Shown here: one piece after another, positions 42,786 to 50,890 of the stretch
Position numbering within the stretch: position 1 is the first letter of the stretch
Layout of the letters: the number at the start of each line of letters is the position of its first letter
Source of the DNA: DATLMR01 sp964615905
GTDB taxonomy: Bacteria > Acidobacteriota > Blastocatellia > UBA7656
NCBI GenBank assembly: GCA_964615905.1
Contig: CAZTUB010000017.1
Coordinates: 1-64,000 of the forward strand
DNA: 64,000 nt
Direction: 5' to 3'
Program-made: the position numbers and the translations under genes
Notes under the pieces: generated by a model
Told to the model about the DNA's origin: nothing
Seen by the model: only the letters and a program-made list of their open reading frames with translations
Database searches by the model: none

Positions 42786-44234
42786 CTATAGCCCCAGCTT
42801 CGGCCAGAGCTGATCTACGCGGCGGCGGACCTCTTCGCTCATCCTCAGCTCTTTAGGCCACGGACGGTCGAAGCCTTCCGATTTCCACTTGCGCGTGCCG
42901 TCTATCCCCATCTTCGACCCGAAGTTCGGGAGCCTCGACGAGTGATCCAGTTGATCTACCGGGCCGAGCATGAACTGTATGTCGCGCTCCGGGTCTATGT
43001 TGTTGAGCACGCGCCAGGCGACGGCGTTCAGATCGCGCACGTCCGTGTCGTCGTCGACTACGACCACGCACTTTGTAAACATCGCCTGCGGCAGCGACCA
43101 TATGGCGTTCATCATCTTTCGAGCGTGGCCGGGATAGTTCTTTTTTATCGAGACGATCATAAGGTTGTGGAACACCCCCGCAAACGGCATGTGATAATCG
43201 ACCACTTCGGGAAATTGGCGCTGCATCAACGGCAAAAATATGCGCTCGATTGCCTCGCCCATCCAGCAGTCTTCCATCGGCGGCTTGCCCACCACCGTCG
43301 TCTGGTAGACGGGCTTGCGGCGATGAGTCACGCAGGTGACGTGGAAGACCGGAAACTCGTCTTCGAGCGAGTAAAATCCCGTGTGGTCGCCGAAAGGCCC
43401 TTCGGTCCTCTGCTCGCTCGTCTCTACGTATCCTTCGAGCACGATCTCGGCGTTGGCGGGCACTTCGACATCGACCGTCTCGCAACGGACCATCTCGACG
43501 GGCTTCTCGCGCAGGAAGCCCGCGATCATCATCTCGTCGAGGTCTTCGGGCAACGGCAGGATGGCCGAAAAGACCGTCGCCGGGTCCGCGCCTATCGCCA
43601 CCCCTACTTCGAGCCGGGTGCCGCCGCCGCGCTTCAGGTTGCGGAAGTGCTGCGCGCTGTTCTTGTGAATCTGCCAGTGCATCCCTGTGGTCGTCTCGTC
43701 GTAAATTTGCAGGCGATACATGCCGCAATTGCGCTTTCCGGTTTCCGGGTTCTTTGTAAAGACCAGCGGCATGGTTATGTAGCGGCCGCCGTCTTCGGGC
43801 CAGCACTTTAGCGCGGGCAGGTCATAAAGCGAGAACTTGCCTTCTCTCAGAACCTTCTCTTTGCAGGGGCCGTCGCGCACCACCTTTGGAAACATTCGCC
43901 CGACTTCGGCAAGCCTGGGGACCATCTTGATCTTTTCGATCAGCCCCTGCGGCGATTTCACGTCGGTCAGCTCGGTTATTCGCTCGGTTATATCGGCGTA
44001 ATCTTTTATGCCGAGGGCGAGCTTCATCCGCTCGCGGCTTCCGAATGCGTTTATAAGAACAGGCATACTTGAGTCCCGCACATTTTCGAACAGGAGCGCG
44101 GGGCCAAGCGATTTGGAAACGCGGTCGGTGATCTCCGTGATCTCAAGCTCCGGGTCCACCTCCTGGCGGATGCGCTTGAGCTGGCCAGCCCGTTCAAGCC
44201 CACGGATAAAGTCCCTCAAATCCTCAAACGCCAT
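42786..44234 (-). CDS. ubiD: UbiD-family prenyl-FMN-dependent decarboxylase
   Basis: The 482-residue protein matches UbiD along its length: GLERAGQLKRIRQEVDPELEITEI at the start, then GMYRLQIYDETTTGMHWQIHKN, the active-site region GYVETSEQRTEGPFGDHTGFYS, and FGSKMGIDGTRKW near the C-terminus. It needs prenylated FMN from UbiX, which is not in this window. In quinone synthesis it removes a carboxyl group from an aromatic ring; other members act on other aromatic or unsaturated acids, so the substrate is open. Start is at ATG 44234; the apparent 230-residue extension upstream is antisense to the methyltransferase gene. Confidence 0.93.
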   Translation of the reverse strand: MAFEDLRDFIRGLERAGQLKRIRQEVDPELEITEITDRVSKSLGPALLFENVRDSSMPVLINAFGSRERMKLALGIKDYADITERITELTDVKSPQGLIEKIKMVPRLAEVGRMFPKVVRDGPCKEKVLREGKFSLYDLPALKCWPEDGGRYITMPLVFTKNPETGKRNCGMYRLQIYDETTTGMHWQIHKNSAQHFRNLKRGGGTRLEVGVAIGADPATVFSAILPLPEDLDEMMIAGFLREKPVEMVRCETVDVEVPANAEIVLEGYVETSEQRTEGPFGDHTGFYSLEDEFPVFHVTCVTHRRKPVYQTTVVGKPPMEDCWMGEAIERIFLPLMQRQFPEVVDYHMPFAGVFHNLMIVSIKKNYPGHARKMMNAIWSLPQAMFTKCVVVVDDDTDVRDLNAVAWRVLNNIDPERDIQFMLGPVDQLDHSSRLPNFGSKMGIDGTRKWKSEGFDRPWPKELRMSEEVRRRVDQLWPKLGL

Positions 44235-44282
44235 AGTCAGCCTTTCTCCTAATAAGTCAGAATTGAGAGCGTAACACGCGAG

Positions 44283-45278
44283 GTGAGCGATGACAAATTT
44301 GACCTCGGCGGCTGGCCTCGCCAGCCCCTTGATGGTAGCCTTTCCCGGCCTATGAAGAACAACCCGCTTCCGAGGCTCGACCAGTCGCCTGAGGTAAGAC
44401 GGCAGGCGCTCGCCTATTGCCGCCTGAAGCCGGGGGCCGTCTGGCAAGACCCGGCCGGTCGTCACACTGTCGCATGCCTTGATGCTACGGACACTCAAGC
44501 GATCAAGCGCGCGGTCGGGCGCGACAAAGCCACGCTCGCGGTTCAAGACCCGCCTTACAACATGATCGCTTTTCAAGAAGCGGAGATTTCGAGCTTTATA
44601 GAGTGGTCGCGACGCTGGGTTGCCGCTTCGATAGAGGTGATGGCTACGGACAGCTCTTTTTATGTCTGGCTTGGAGCCGACCAGACGCGCGGCTTCCAGC
44701 CTCTGCCCGATTTTATGATTATGATGCGCGATACGGCGTTTAGGCCGCGCAGCTTTATTACTATGAGAAACCAGCGCGGGTACGGCACTCAAAAGAACTG
44801 GATGGCCGTGCGGCAGGAGCTTCTCTACTACGTTCGCGGCAAGCCGCCGTTTAACGCCTCGGCCGACTACACGGACATTCCTAAGATACTTCGCGGCTAC
44901 TACAAGAGCGTTGCCGGGCGGAAGCAAGAGAACTTTGAGCGCGGAAAGTCTGCAAACATTCGCGCGGGAAATGTGTGGGTCGATGTGCAGCAGGTCTTTT
45001 ACAGGATGGAGGAGAACGTCTCCGGGTGCTACGCGCAGAAACCGCTAAAGGCCATCGAGCGGATCGTTCGCGCAAGCTCAAACGAGGGCGATATGGTCAT
45101 CGATCTTTTCGCGCATTCGGGGACGACGCTGCTTGCCGCCGAGCGGTTGAGCCGCAGGTGCTTCACCTCGGACATCGACCCGCTCTTTTGCGAGATCACG
45201 ATCCGCAGGCTTGAAAATTACAGGGCCACCGGCAGGCTGGGGTGGCAAAACGGCCACCCCTTCGAGCGAGATTTCTAA
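44283..45278 (+). CDS. Orphan DNA adenine/cytosine-N4 methyltransferase, beta class
   Basis: The 331-residue protein has the catalytic motif DPPYN (89-93) ahead of the AdoMet motif FAHSGTTLLAAERL (276-289), the order of beta-class methyltransferases. NVWVDVQQV and KPLKAIERIV also fit the family. The usual F-x-G-x-G reads F-A-H-S-G here. No endonuclease or specificity gene is next to it, so it is orphan and may mark DNA for regulation or be a relic of a restriction system. The GTG start at 44283 is weakly supported; an ATG at 44352 is possible. It is divergent from ubiD by 48 bp. Confidence 0.87.
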   Translation: MSDDKFDLGGWPRQPLDGSLSRPMKNNPLPRLDQSPEVRRQALAYCRLKPGAVWQDPAGRHTVACLDATDTQAIKRAVGRDKATLAVQDPPYNMIAFQEAEISSFIEWSRRWVAASIEVMATDSSFYVWLGADQTRGFQPLPDFMIMMRDTAFRPRSFITMRNQRGYGTQKNWMAVRQELLYYVRGKPPFNASADYTDIPKILRGYYKSVAGRKQENFERGKSANIRAGNVWVDVQQVFYRMEENVSGCYAQKPLKAIERIVRASSNEGDMVIDLFAHSGTTLLAAERLSRRCFTSDIDPLFCEITIRRLENYRATGRLGWQNGHPFERDF

Positions 45279-45280
45279 AC

Positions 45281-45328
45281 CCGTCTATTTCGCCGTCTGT
45301 TTCGCCGTCTATTTCGCCGTCTATTTCG
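45281..45328. repeat. Four 12-bp direct repeats between convergent genes
   Basis: CCGTCTATTTCG occurs four times head to tail (45281-45292, 45293-45304 with one change, 45305-45316, 45317-45328). It starts two bases after the methyltransferase stop. The last copy contains the stop codon (TAG on the minus strand) of the amidohydrolase; two of the other copies would give the same in-frame stop. Confidence 0.9.
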
Positions 45329-46739
45329 TAGCCAGGCTCTTGCGAATGCGGTCGCGGTACTCCACGGCCTTTGCCCGCACCGCGGCCTCGTTTATCGTGA
45401 GCACGCGGCGATTATCCATCACGACGCGACCGTGTATCATCACCGTCTCTACGTCCGATGCTTTTGTGGTATAGGCCAGGTGCGAGTAGACATTGTAGAG
45501 CGGGGTTTGATGCGCGCCGCTCATACTCACAATCAACAGGTCGGCCAGCTTGCCCGGCTCAAGCGAGCCGATTTCGCGGTCCTTGTCGATAGCCTTCGCG
45601 CCTCGAATCGTCGCCATCTCGATGGCCGTCCGGGCGTCAAGCGTCGTCGGGTCTTTTGTAATTAGCTTGTGCAGCTTTGCCGCCGTGTCCATCTCTTCCC
45701 ACATACTCAGGTCGTTGTTAGACGCGGCTCCGTCTGTGCCAAGCCCTACCGCCACGCCAGCCGCGAGCATTTTTGGCACGGGCGATGCGCCCGCCGCGAT
45801 CTTCATGTTCGATTGCGGGCAATGCGCAACGCCTACGGAGCGGCTTGCCAGCGTCTTTATATCGTCGTCGGTCGGCCAGACCATGTGCGCGGCGATCACG
45901 CGGCTGTCGAGCAAGCCTATGCGGTCGAGATACGAGACAGAGCTTGAGTTATAACGCTCCTGGATAGTTTTGACTTCGGCGTAATCTTCGGCCACGTGGA
46001 TGACTAGCGGAACGCCGTGTCGCTCGGAAAAAGCGTGCGCCTGCTTCAGGTGTTCCGTGCTCACCGTGTAAGGCGCGTGCGGCGCGATGGCGGGCGTGAT
46101 GAGCGGGTGCTGCTTCCATTTCTGCACAAACCTCTCTGTGTAAGCTACGCCCGCGTCCCACGTCTTATTGTCCGGCGCGGGAAAGTCGAGTATCGTCTCG
46201 CCAAGCACGCCGCGCACCCCTGCGCGCGCGGTCTCGTCGGCTATGGCGTCCTCGAAGTAGTACATATCGACGTATGTCGTGGTGCCTCCGCGAATCATCT
46301 CAAGCAAGCCGAGCTGAGTGCCCCAGCGGACGAACTGCTCGTCCACGTTTTTTGCCTCGGCCGGGAAGATGTACTTCTGGAGCCATTCCATCAAGACCAG
46401 ATCATCCGCGATTCCGCGAAACAAGACCATCGGCACGTGTGTATGAGTGTTTATCAAACCGGGCATGACGACTTTGCCCGCAGCGTCGATGACGCGAGCG
46501 CCACGGAAACGAGCCGCTATCTCGCTCGACGGGCCGACGCCGATTATTGTCGAGCCGCGCACCGCAACCGCCCCGTCTTCGATTATCCGAGACGAGCTAT
46601 CCATCGTGACAACCGTCGCGCCGCGAATGATTATGTCGGCTCGCTCCTGCGCAGCGGCCCCGGACGCGCCTGCGCAAAAAGGCATCACGGTGACGATCAT
46701 TGCCAGAATCAGCAGGATGATTATAAAGGTCTTCTTCAA
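45321..46739 (-). CDS. Exported TRZ/ATZ-family amidohydrolase, MTA/SAH-deaminase-like
   Basis: The 472-residue protein has the metal ligands and core of the MtaD/TRZ family: GLINTHTHVPMVLFRG, a His in APHAPYTVS, HVAEDYAE, AAHMVWPTDDDI and LGTDGAASNNDLSMWEE. Relatives deaminate 5-methylthioadenosine, S-adenosylhomocysteine or guanine. Unlike those cytosolic enzymes it begins with a Sec signal (hydrophobic residues 4-22, then ASGAAAQ), so it should act outside the membrane. The start is a TTG at 46739 with GGAG upstream. It is last in the nucleoside salvage cluster, where deamination before uptake would make sense. Confidence 0.88.
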   Translation of the reverse strand: MKKTFIIILLILAMIVTVMPFCAGASGAAAQERADIIIRGATVVTMDSSSRIIEDGAVAVRGSTIIGVGPSSEIAARFRGARVIDAAGKVVMPGLINTHTHVPMVLFRGIADDLVLMEWLQKYIFPAEAKNVDEQFVRWGTQLGLLEMIRGGTTTYVDMYYFEDAIADETARAGVRGVLGETILDFPAPDNKTWDAGVAYTERFVQKWKQHPLITPAIAPHAPYTVSTEHLKQAHAFSERHGVPLVIHVAEDYAEVKTIQERYNSSSVSYLDRIGLLDSRVIAAHMVWPTDDDIKTLASRSVGVAHCPQSNMKIAAGASPVPKMLAAGVAVGLGTDGAASNNDLSMWEEMDTAAKLHKLITKDPTTLDARTAIEMATIRGAKAIDKDREIGSLEPGKLADLLIVSMSGAHQTPLYNVYSHLAYTTKASDVETVMIHGRVVMDNRRVLTINEAAVRAKAVEYRDRIRKSLATK

Positions 46740-46805
46740 CAGTTCTTCTCCGCGCGGACGTTTCAGAGCGCCGCCAGGTTGTTTACAAGCTTTCAGGGTC
46801 TGGAA

Positions 46806-47237
46806 TCAGCCAACGCTTTCGAGAAACGACGAGTCAAAGGCATTAGGGAAGATCTCTTTTATCTCAAACCTCTGCACGTCGCCCGTAAGGTTTGCCAGTA
46901 TCACGACCGTTTCGTCGGCTGAAAACTCCCAGATCATCTGGCGGCAGCAGCCGCACGGCGGCGTGAGGTTGAGGTGATCGGCCACTATGGCGACTTTGAC
47001 AAACTCGCGCGCCCCTTCGCTCACGGCCTTAAAGATAGCCACGCGCTCGGCGCACATGGTGAGCCCGTATGTTGAGTTCTCGATATTGCAGCCGGTGAAG
47101 ATGCGCCCGTCGGAGGCGAGCAAAGCCGCCCCCACCTCGAAATTCGAGTAAGGCGCGTGCGCAGACTCGCGCGCCACGCGAGCCCTTTCTATCAACTCTT
47201 CATCAGTCACTACGGAAGCGACGCTTCTCTTCCCCAT
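46806..47237 (-). CDS. cdd: Cytidine deaminase
   Basis: Cdd converts cytidine to uridine. The 143-residue protein has the zinc motif TMCAERVAIFKA and PCGCCRQMIWEF, and APYSNFEVGAALLASDG near the start, the normal homotetrameric form. I start it at the ATG 47237 (GGGAG upstream); a longer frame from 47291 overlaps udk and adds residues with no family match. It follows udk by 31 bp in the salvage cluster. Confidence 0.95.
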   Translation of the reverse strand: MGKRSVASVVTDEELIERARVARESAHAPYSNFEVGAALLASDGRIFTGCNIENSTYGLTMCAERVAIFKAVSEGAREFVKVAIVADHLNLTPPCGCCRQMIWEFSADETVVILANLTGDVQRFEIKEIFPNAFDSSFLESVG

Positions 47238-47268
47238 CCTTGTCTCCCAAAGCGGCGCGGGCCGGTTG

Positions 47269-47934
47269 TTACGGCTGACCCGCTCGCTCAACTCCTGATG
47301 CCGAAAGCATCTCTTGCTGCTCGATTGAGTTTTTCAGTATCGACTCTATCTTCCCCGTTATCAGGTCAATCCCGACGTTGTTATGACCGCCTTCGGGAAT
47401 GATTATATCAGCGTAGCGTTTCGATGGCTCTACAAACTGAAGATGCATGGGGCGCACGGTGGTCGTGTACTGCTCGATGATCGACTCGACGCTCCGGCCC
47501 CGCTCGTGAACGTCGCGGTCCAGACGCCTTATAAAACGGATGTCGGCGTCGGTGTCCACGAATATCTTCATATCCATCAACCCGCGCAGCTTTGAATTGC
47601 CAAAGACGAGTATGCCTTCGACGATAATCACGGGTCGCGCCTCGACGCGCACCTTCTCTGCCTTGCGCGAATGCGTTGCGTAATCATAAGCGGGCTGGTC
47701 TATGCCTTCGCCCGCGCGCAATGCTTCGACATGATTTACCAGCAGCTCGGTGTCGAATGCGTCCGGGTGGTCGTAGTTGACCCTGTGCCTCAGATCGAGC
47801 GGCATATCGCCAAGGTCGCGGTAGTAGGAATCGTGCTGGAGGTAGACAACGTTGTGCGCGCCGACCGAGTTTATGATCTTCTGCGCGACGGTCGTTTTAC
47901 CGGAACCCGTCCCGCCGCAGATGCCGATTATCAT
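47269..47934 (-). CDS. udk: Uridine/cytidine kinase
   Basis: Udk phosphorylates uridine and cytidine. The 221-residue P-loop protein has IGICGGTGSGKTTVAQKI, YLQHDSYYRDLGDMP, NYDHPDAFDTELL and IIVEGILVF, all typical. It lies between punA and cdd on the same strand. The ATG at 47934 has no ribosome site; instead two adjacent hairpins (47937-47968) lie directly before it, which may limit or replace normal initiation. Confidence 0.95.
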   Translation of the reverse strand: MIIGICGGTGSGKTTVAQKIINSVGAHNVVYLQHDSYYRDLGDMPLDLRHRVNYDHPDAFDTELLVNHVEALRAGEGIDQPAYDYATHSRKAEKVRVEARPVIIVEGILVFGNSKLRGLMDMKIFVDTDADIRFIRRLDRDVHERGRSVESIIEQYTTTVRPMHLQFVEPSKRYADIIIPEGGHNNVGIDLITGKIESILKNSIEQQEMLSASGVERAGQP

Positions 47935-47936
47935 AG

Positions 47937-47968
47937 GGTAGATTCTACCACTGGCAGGGGCCAGTGGT
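47937..47968 (-). repeat. Two hairpins at the udk start
   Basis: GGTAGATTCTACC (47937-47949) is a perfect 6-1-6 palindrome directly before the udk start. ACCACTGGC-AGGG-GCCAGTGGT (47947-47968) is a perfect 9-bp hairpin overlapping it by three bases, so only one can form at a time. Confidence 0.65.
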
Positions 47969-47997
47969 CAGGGTTCATATGAAATTTGCTTCCCGGC

Positions 47998-48840
47998 TCA
48001 ATCCTCGATTGTCACAAGCCTGGGAAGTAGTTTCAGGATCAGCTCGGAAAGCCTTTCGCCCGCCTCTTTGCCGACCTCCATCACCTCGGCGTGGTTGATC
48101 TCCTGGCCCGCGAGTCCGGCCGCCGTGTTGGTGATGCAGGATAATCCAAGCACCTGCAATCCTGAATGACGGGCGACTATCGCTTCGGGCACAGTCGACA
48201 TACCGAGCGCGTCGGCTCCAAGCGCGCGGAGCATGCGAACTTCGGCGGGCGTCTCATACGACGGGCCGCGAAGAGCGATGTACACGCCTTCTGCCAGGGC
48301 TATACCCGTCTCTCGCGCGACCGCGCGGGCCGAGGCGATGTAGTCCTTCGAGTAGACTTCGGTCATGTCTGGAAAGCGAGGGCCGAAGCGATTATCGTTC
48401 GGGCCGATCAAGGGGTTGTCGCCCATCAGGTTTATGTGATCTGTGATTATCATCAGCGAGCCGGGCCCGAAATCGGGGTTGGCCCCGCCGGCGGCGTTCG
48501 TGAGGATCAGCGTCCGCACCTCCATCAGCGAAAATACACGGACCGGCAGCGTGACCTGCTCCATCGTGTAGCCTTCGTAAAAATGGAAGCGGCCCTTCAT
48601 CGCCACTACCTCGACGCCGTTTATCGAGCCCACGATCAGCTTTCCGTCGTGACCTTCGACGGTCGAAACAGGAAAATGGGGTATCTCGGAGTAAGGTATC
48701 TCTACGCGGTCTTCGATGGCGCTTGCGACGCCGCCGAGGCCCGACCCAAGCACGATGGCAGCGCGCGGGGTCTTGCCCTGAGCCTTTGCAGTTATGAATC
48801 GCGCCGCTTCTGTCGCTCTTTCGTAAACCGGAATAGTCAT
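47998..48840 (-). CDS. punA: Purine nucleoside phosphorylase (trimeric type)
   Basis: The enzyme splits inosine and guanosine with phosphate. The 280-residue protein has IVLGSGLGGVASAI, the phosphate-binding VEGHDGKL and KGRFHFYEGY, LILTNAAGGANPDF, and the substrate site GVYIALRGPSYETPAEVRML with GADALGMSTVPE. It follows the ABC permease by nine bases and precedes udk, fitting direct use of imported nucleosides. Confidence 0.95.
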   Translation of the reverse strand: MTIPVYERATEAARFITAKAQGKTPRAAIVLGSGLGGVASAIEDRVEIPYSEIPHFPVSTVEGHDGKLIVGSINGVEVVAMKGRFHFYEGYTMEQVTLPVRVFSLMEVRTLILTNAAGGANPDFGPGSLMIITDHINLMGDNPLIGPNDNRFGPRFPDMTEVYSKDYIASARAVARETGIALAEGVYIALRGPSYETPAEVRMLRALGADALGMSTVPEAIVARHSGLQVLGLSCITNTAAGLAGQEINHAEVMEVGKEAGERLSELILKLLPRLVTIED

Positions 48841-48849
48841 CTCTTGTCG

Positions 48850-49788
48850 CTATCTGTTTTCCTTGATGTAGGGAACCCCGATTGAGCGCGGCGGCGTGGC
48901 GCGGCCTATGAAGCCCGCCAGCACGACCAGCGTCAAGACATAAGGGATAATTTGAATCATCTGAACGGGGATATTCACGACGCCCTGCATTCGTATGGCC
49001 ACGGCGTCGGCAAGCCCGAACAAAAGACACGCAAGCATCGCCCCCACGGGGTGCCACTTGCCAAAGATCAAAGCCGCGAGCGCAATGAAGCCGCGCCCAG
49101 CGGTCATGTTTCTTGTGAAGAGCGAGTTCTGGCCTATTGAAAGGTAAGCGCCGCCCACGCCTGCGAGTAATCCGCTCAACATCACTCCCGCGTAGCGGAT
49201 TCGGGCGACGCTGACGCCCGCCGTGTCTGCGGCTTCGGGGTTTTCACCAACCGCGCGCAGCCTGAGCCCGAACCGCGTGCGAAACAAGACATAGTAGCTG
49301 ATCGGGACCATAGCAAACGCGAGATAGACGAGCGGTTTGTGGCCAGAGAAAAGCTGGCTGAGCACAGGAACCTGACCGACGACGGGCACGTTCCAATCCG
49401 GCAGCGTCTGCTCGCGCGGCAATTGCGGAGTCGAGCCGGTCGACTCGAACAGCGCGCCCGACACGAGGGCGGGCACGCCCAAGAACATGATGTTGATGGC
49501 AGTCCCGACGACCACCTGATCCGCCTTGAACTCTATTGCGGCGACCGCAAGTATAAGCGAGACGGCCAGCCCGGCAATCGCAGCCGAAGCAAGCCCGACC
49601 CACGGGTTGCCTACGCGCACGGTCACGGCCGCGGCCGTGAACGCGCCCGCCAGCATGATGCCTTCGAGAGCTATGTTGATGACGCCGCCGCGCTCTGAAT
49701 ACATCCCGCCGAGTGCGGCAAGTATCAGAGGCGTCGACAGCCTTATCATCGAAGCCAGCAACGAGAGATTGATGATGTCTTCTATCAT
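48850..49788 (-). CDS. Nucleoside ABC transporter, permease (NupQ/YufQ-like)
   Basis: The 312-residue protein has about eight to ten helices and the BPD_transp_2 landmarks STPLILAALGGMYSERGGVINIALEGIMLAGAF and LRAVGENPEAADTAGVSVARIRY, GLLAGVGGAYLSIG and RGFIALAALIFGKWHPVGAML. It is the second permease of an importer with the genes at 49796 and 50887. The ATG 49788 is used, seven bases after the stop of the previous gene. It is followed by punA. Confidence 0.92.
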   Translation of the reverse strand: MIEDIINLSLLASMIRLSTPLILAALGGMYSERGGVINIALEGIMLAGAFTAAAVTVRVGNPWVGLASAAIAGLAVSLILAVAAIEFKADQVVVGTAINIMFLGVPALVSGALFESTGSTPQLPREQTLPDWNVPVVGQVPVLSQLFSGHKPLVYLAFAMVPISYYVLFRTRFGLRLRAVGENPEAADTAGVSVARIRYAGVMLSGLLAGVGGAYLSIGQNSLFTRNMTAGRGFIALAALIFGKWHPVGAMLACLLFGLADAVAIRMQGVVNIPVQMIQIIPYVLTLVVLAGFIGRATPPRSIGVPYIKENR

Positions 49789-49795
49789 AAAAACT

Positions 49796-50890
49796 CTAAA
49801 TCGCTTTTCGGAAGATGCGCCGCGCGCCGCCGCGAAAGAGCGCTTCGCAGGCCACAAACAGGATGATGATGGCCTGAAGGATTACCACCCAGTCCTTCGA
49901 CACGTAGTCGGTGAATATGTCTATGAAAAGCCCCGCCCGGATGAGCGAGCCGAAAAGGATGGCCGCAAACAGCACCCCCACCGGGTGCGCGCGACCGAGC
50001 AGCGCGACCGCTATACCCGTAAACCCGTAGCCCGGCGAAAACGCGTCGTAGTACCGGTAGCGGTATCCGAGCACTTCGTTTATGCCGACCATCCCTGCAA
50101 GCATCCCCGAAATGAACATCGCAAGCACGATGTTGCGCGGTATAGATACGCCGCCGTATTCGGCTGCTCCCGGACTCGCGCCGACCGCCCTCAGCTCATA
50201 TCCCCACTTGGTCTTCCATAAAAAGACGTAAACAACCGCGCACGCCGCGAGCGCGAAGAGGAAGGCGAGATTCAGCGGCAGCCGTTCCGGGAAATCTATC
50301 CCGAGTGGCGCAAGCATGTCATGGATTCGCGGGATGTGCGGCCCGACCAGCACGCCTTCGTGCGGCTCTGCTATCGGGCGCGTCTGCAATATCGGGTCGC
50401 CCTGCTCGCGGTAGAATCGCTGCGTCAGGTAGCTGACTATGCCGACCGCGATGAAGTTCATCATGATGGTTGTTATGACTTCGTGCGCGCCGAACCGCGC
50501 CTTGAGCACCCCCGGCACGCTGGCCCACAAGCCGCCTGTCAGGACCGCCGCGATCATCGCGAGCAGCACCACGACCAGCACCGGCCACCCTGGCAGAACA
50601 AGGCCTACCCAGGCCGTCGCAAACGCAGCGGTTATGAGCTGGCCCTCCGCTCCGATATTGAGCAGCCCGCATTTGAATGCGACCGAAACCGCGAGCCCTG
50701 TGAAGATGAGCGGCGTCGCGTAAAAGAGCGTGTAGCCGATCCCGTCTATCGAGCCGAACGCGCTCGTCACAAAAAGCTCGTAGACGAGCAGCGGGTCGTC
50801 GCCGATAAACCAGACGATTATGCCGCCGACAATAAAAGCCGCGACGACGGCGATTGACGAGAATAGAAGTTCGGTCAACAGGGTTTTCAT
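49796..50890 (-). CDS. Nucleoside ABC transporter, permease (NupP/YufP-like)
   Basis: The 364-residue membrane protein has TPLIFTGLAVSVAFKCGLLNIGAEGQLI, GLWASVPGVLKARFGAHEVITTIMMNFIA, LRAVGASPGAAEYGGVSIPRN and GFTGIAVALLGRAHPVGVLFAAILFG, the fold of YufP and related basic-membrane-protein importers. It overlaps the ATPase stop by ATGA. It pairs with the 48850 permease to form the heterodimeric channel. Confidence 0.92.
   Translation of the reverse strand: MKTLLTELLFSSIAVVAAFIVGGIIVWFIGDDPLLVYELFVTSAFGSIDGIGYTLFYATPLIFTGLAVSVAFKCGLLNIGAEGQLITAAFATAWVGLVLPGWPVLVVVLLAMIAAVLTGGLWASVPGVLKARFGAHEVITTIMMNFIAVGIVSYLTQRFYREQGDPILQTRPIAEPHEGVLVGPHIPRIHDMLAPLGIDFPERLPLNLAFLFALAACAVVYVFLWKTKWGYELRAVGASPGAAEYGGVSIPRNIVLAMFISGMLAGMVGINEVLGYRYRYYDAFSPGYGFTGIAVALLGRAHPVGVLFAAILFGSLIRAGLFIDIFTDYVSKDWVVILQAIIILFVACEALFRGGARRIFRKAI

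Noticed and set aside
42786..44927. 713-residue frame including UbiD with a 230-residue N-terminal extension
   Set aside because: The extension runs antisense to the methyltransferase gene and has the Arg-rich composition of a shadow frame; UbiD begins cleanly at the ATG 44234 with a ribosome site.
44352..45278. Shorter start of the DNA methyltransferase
   Set aside because: Possible but has no ribosome site; I kept the longer GTG start and marked it uncertain.
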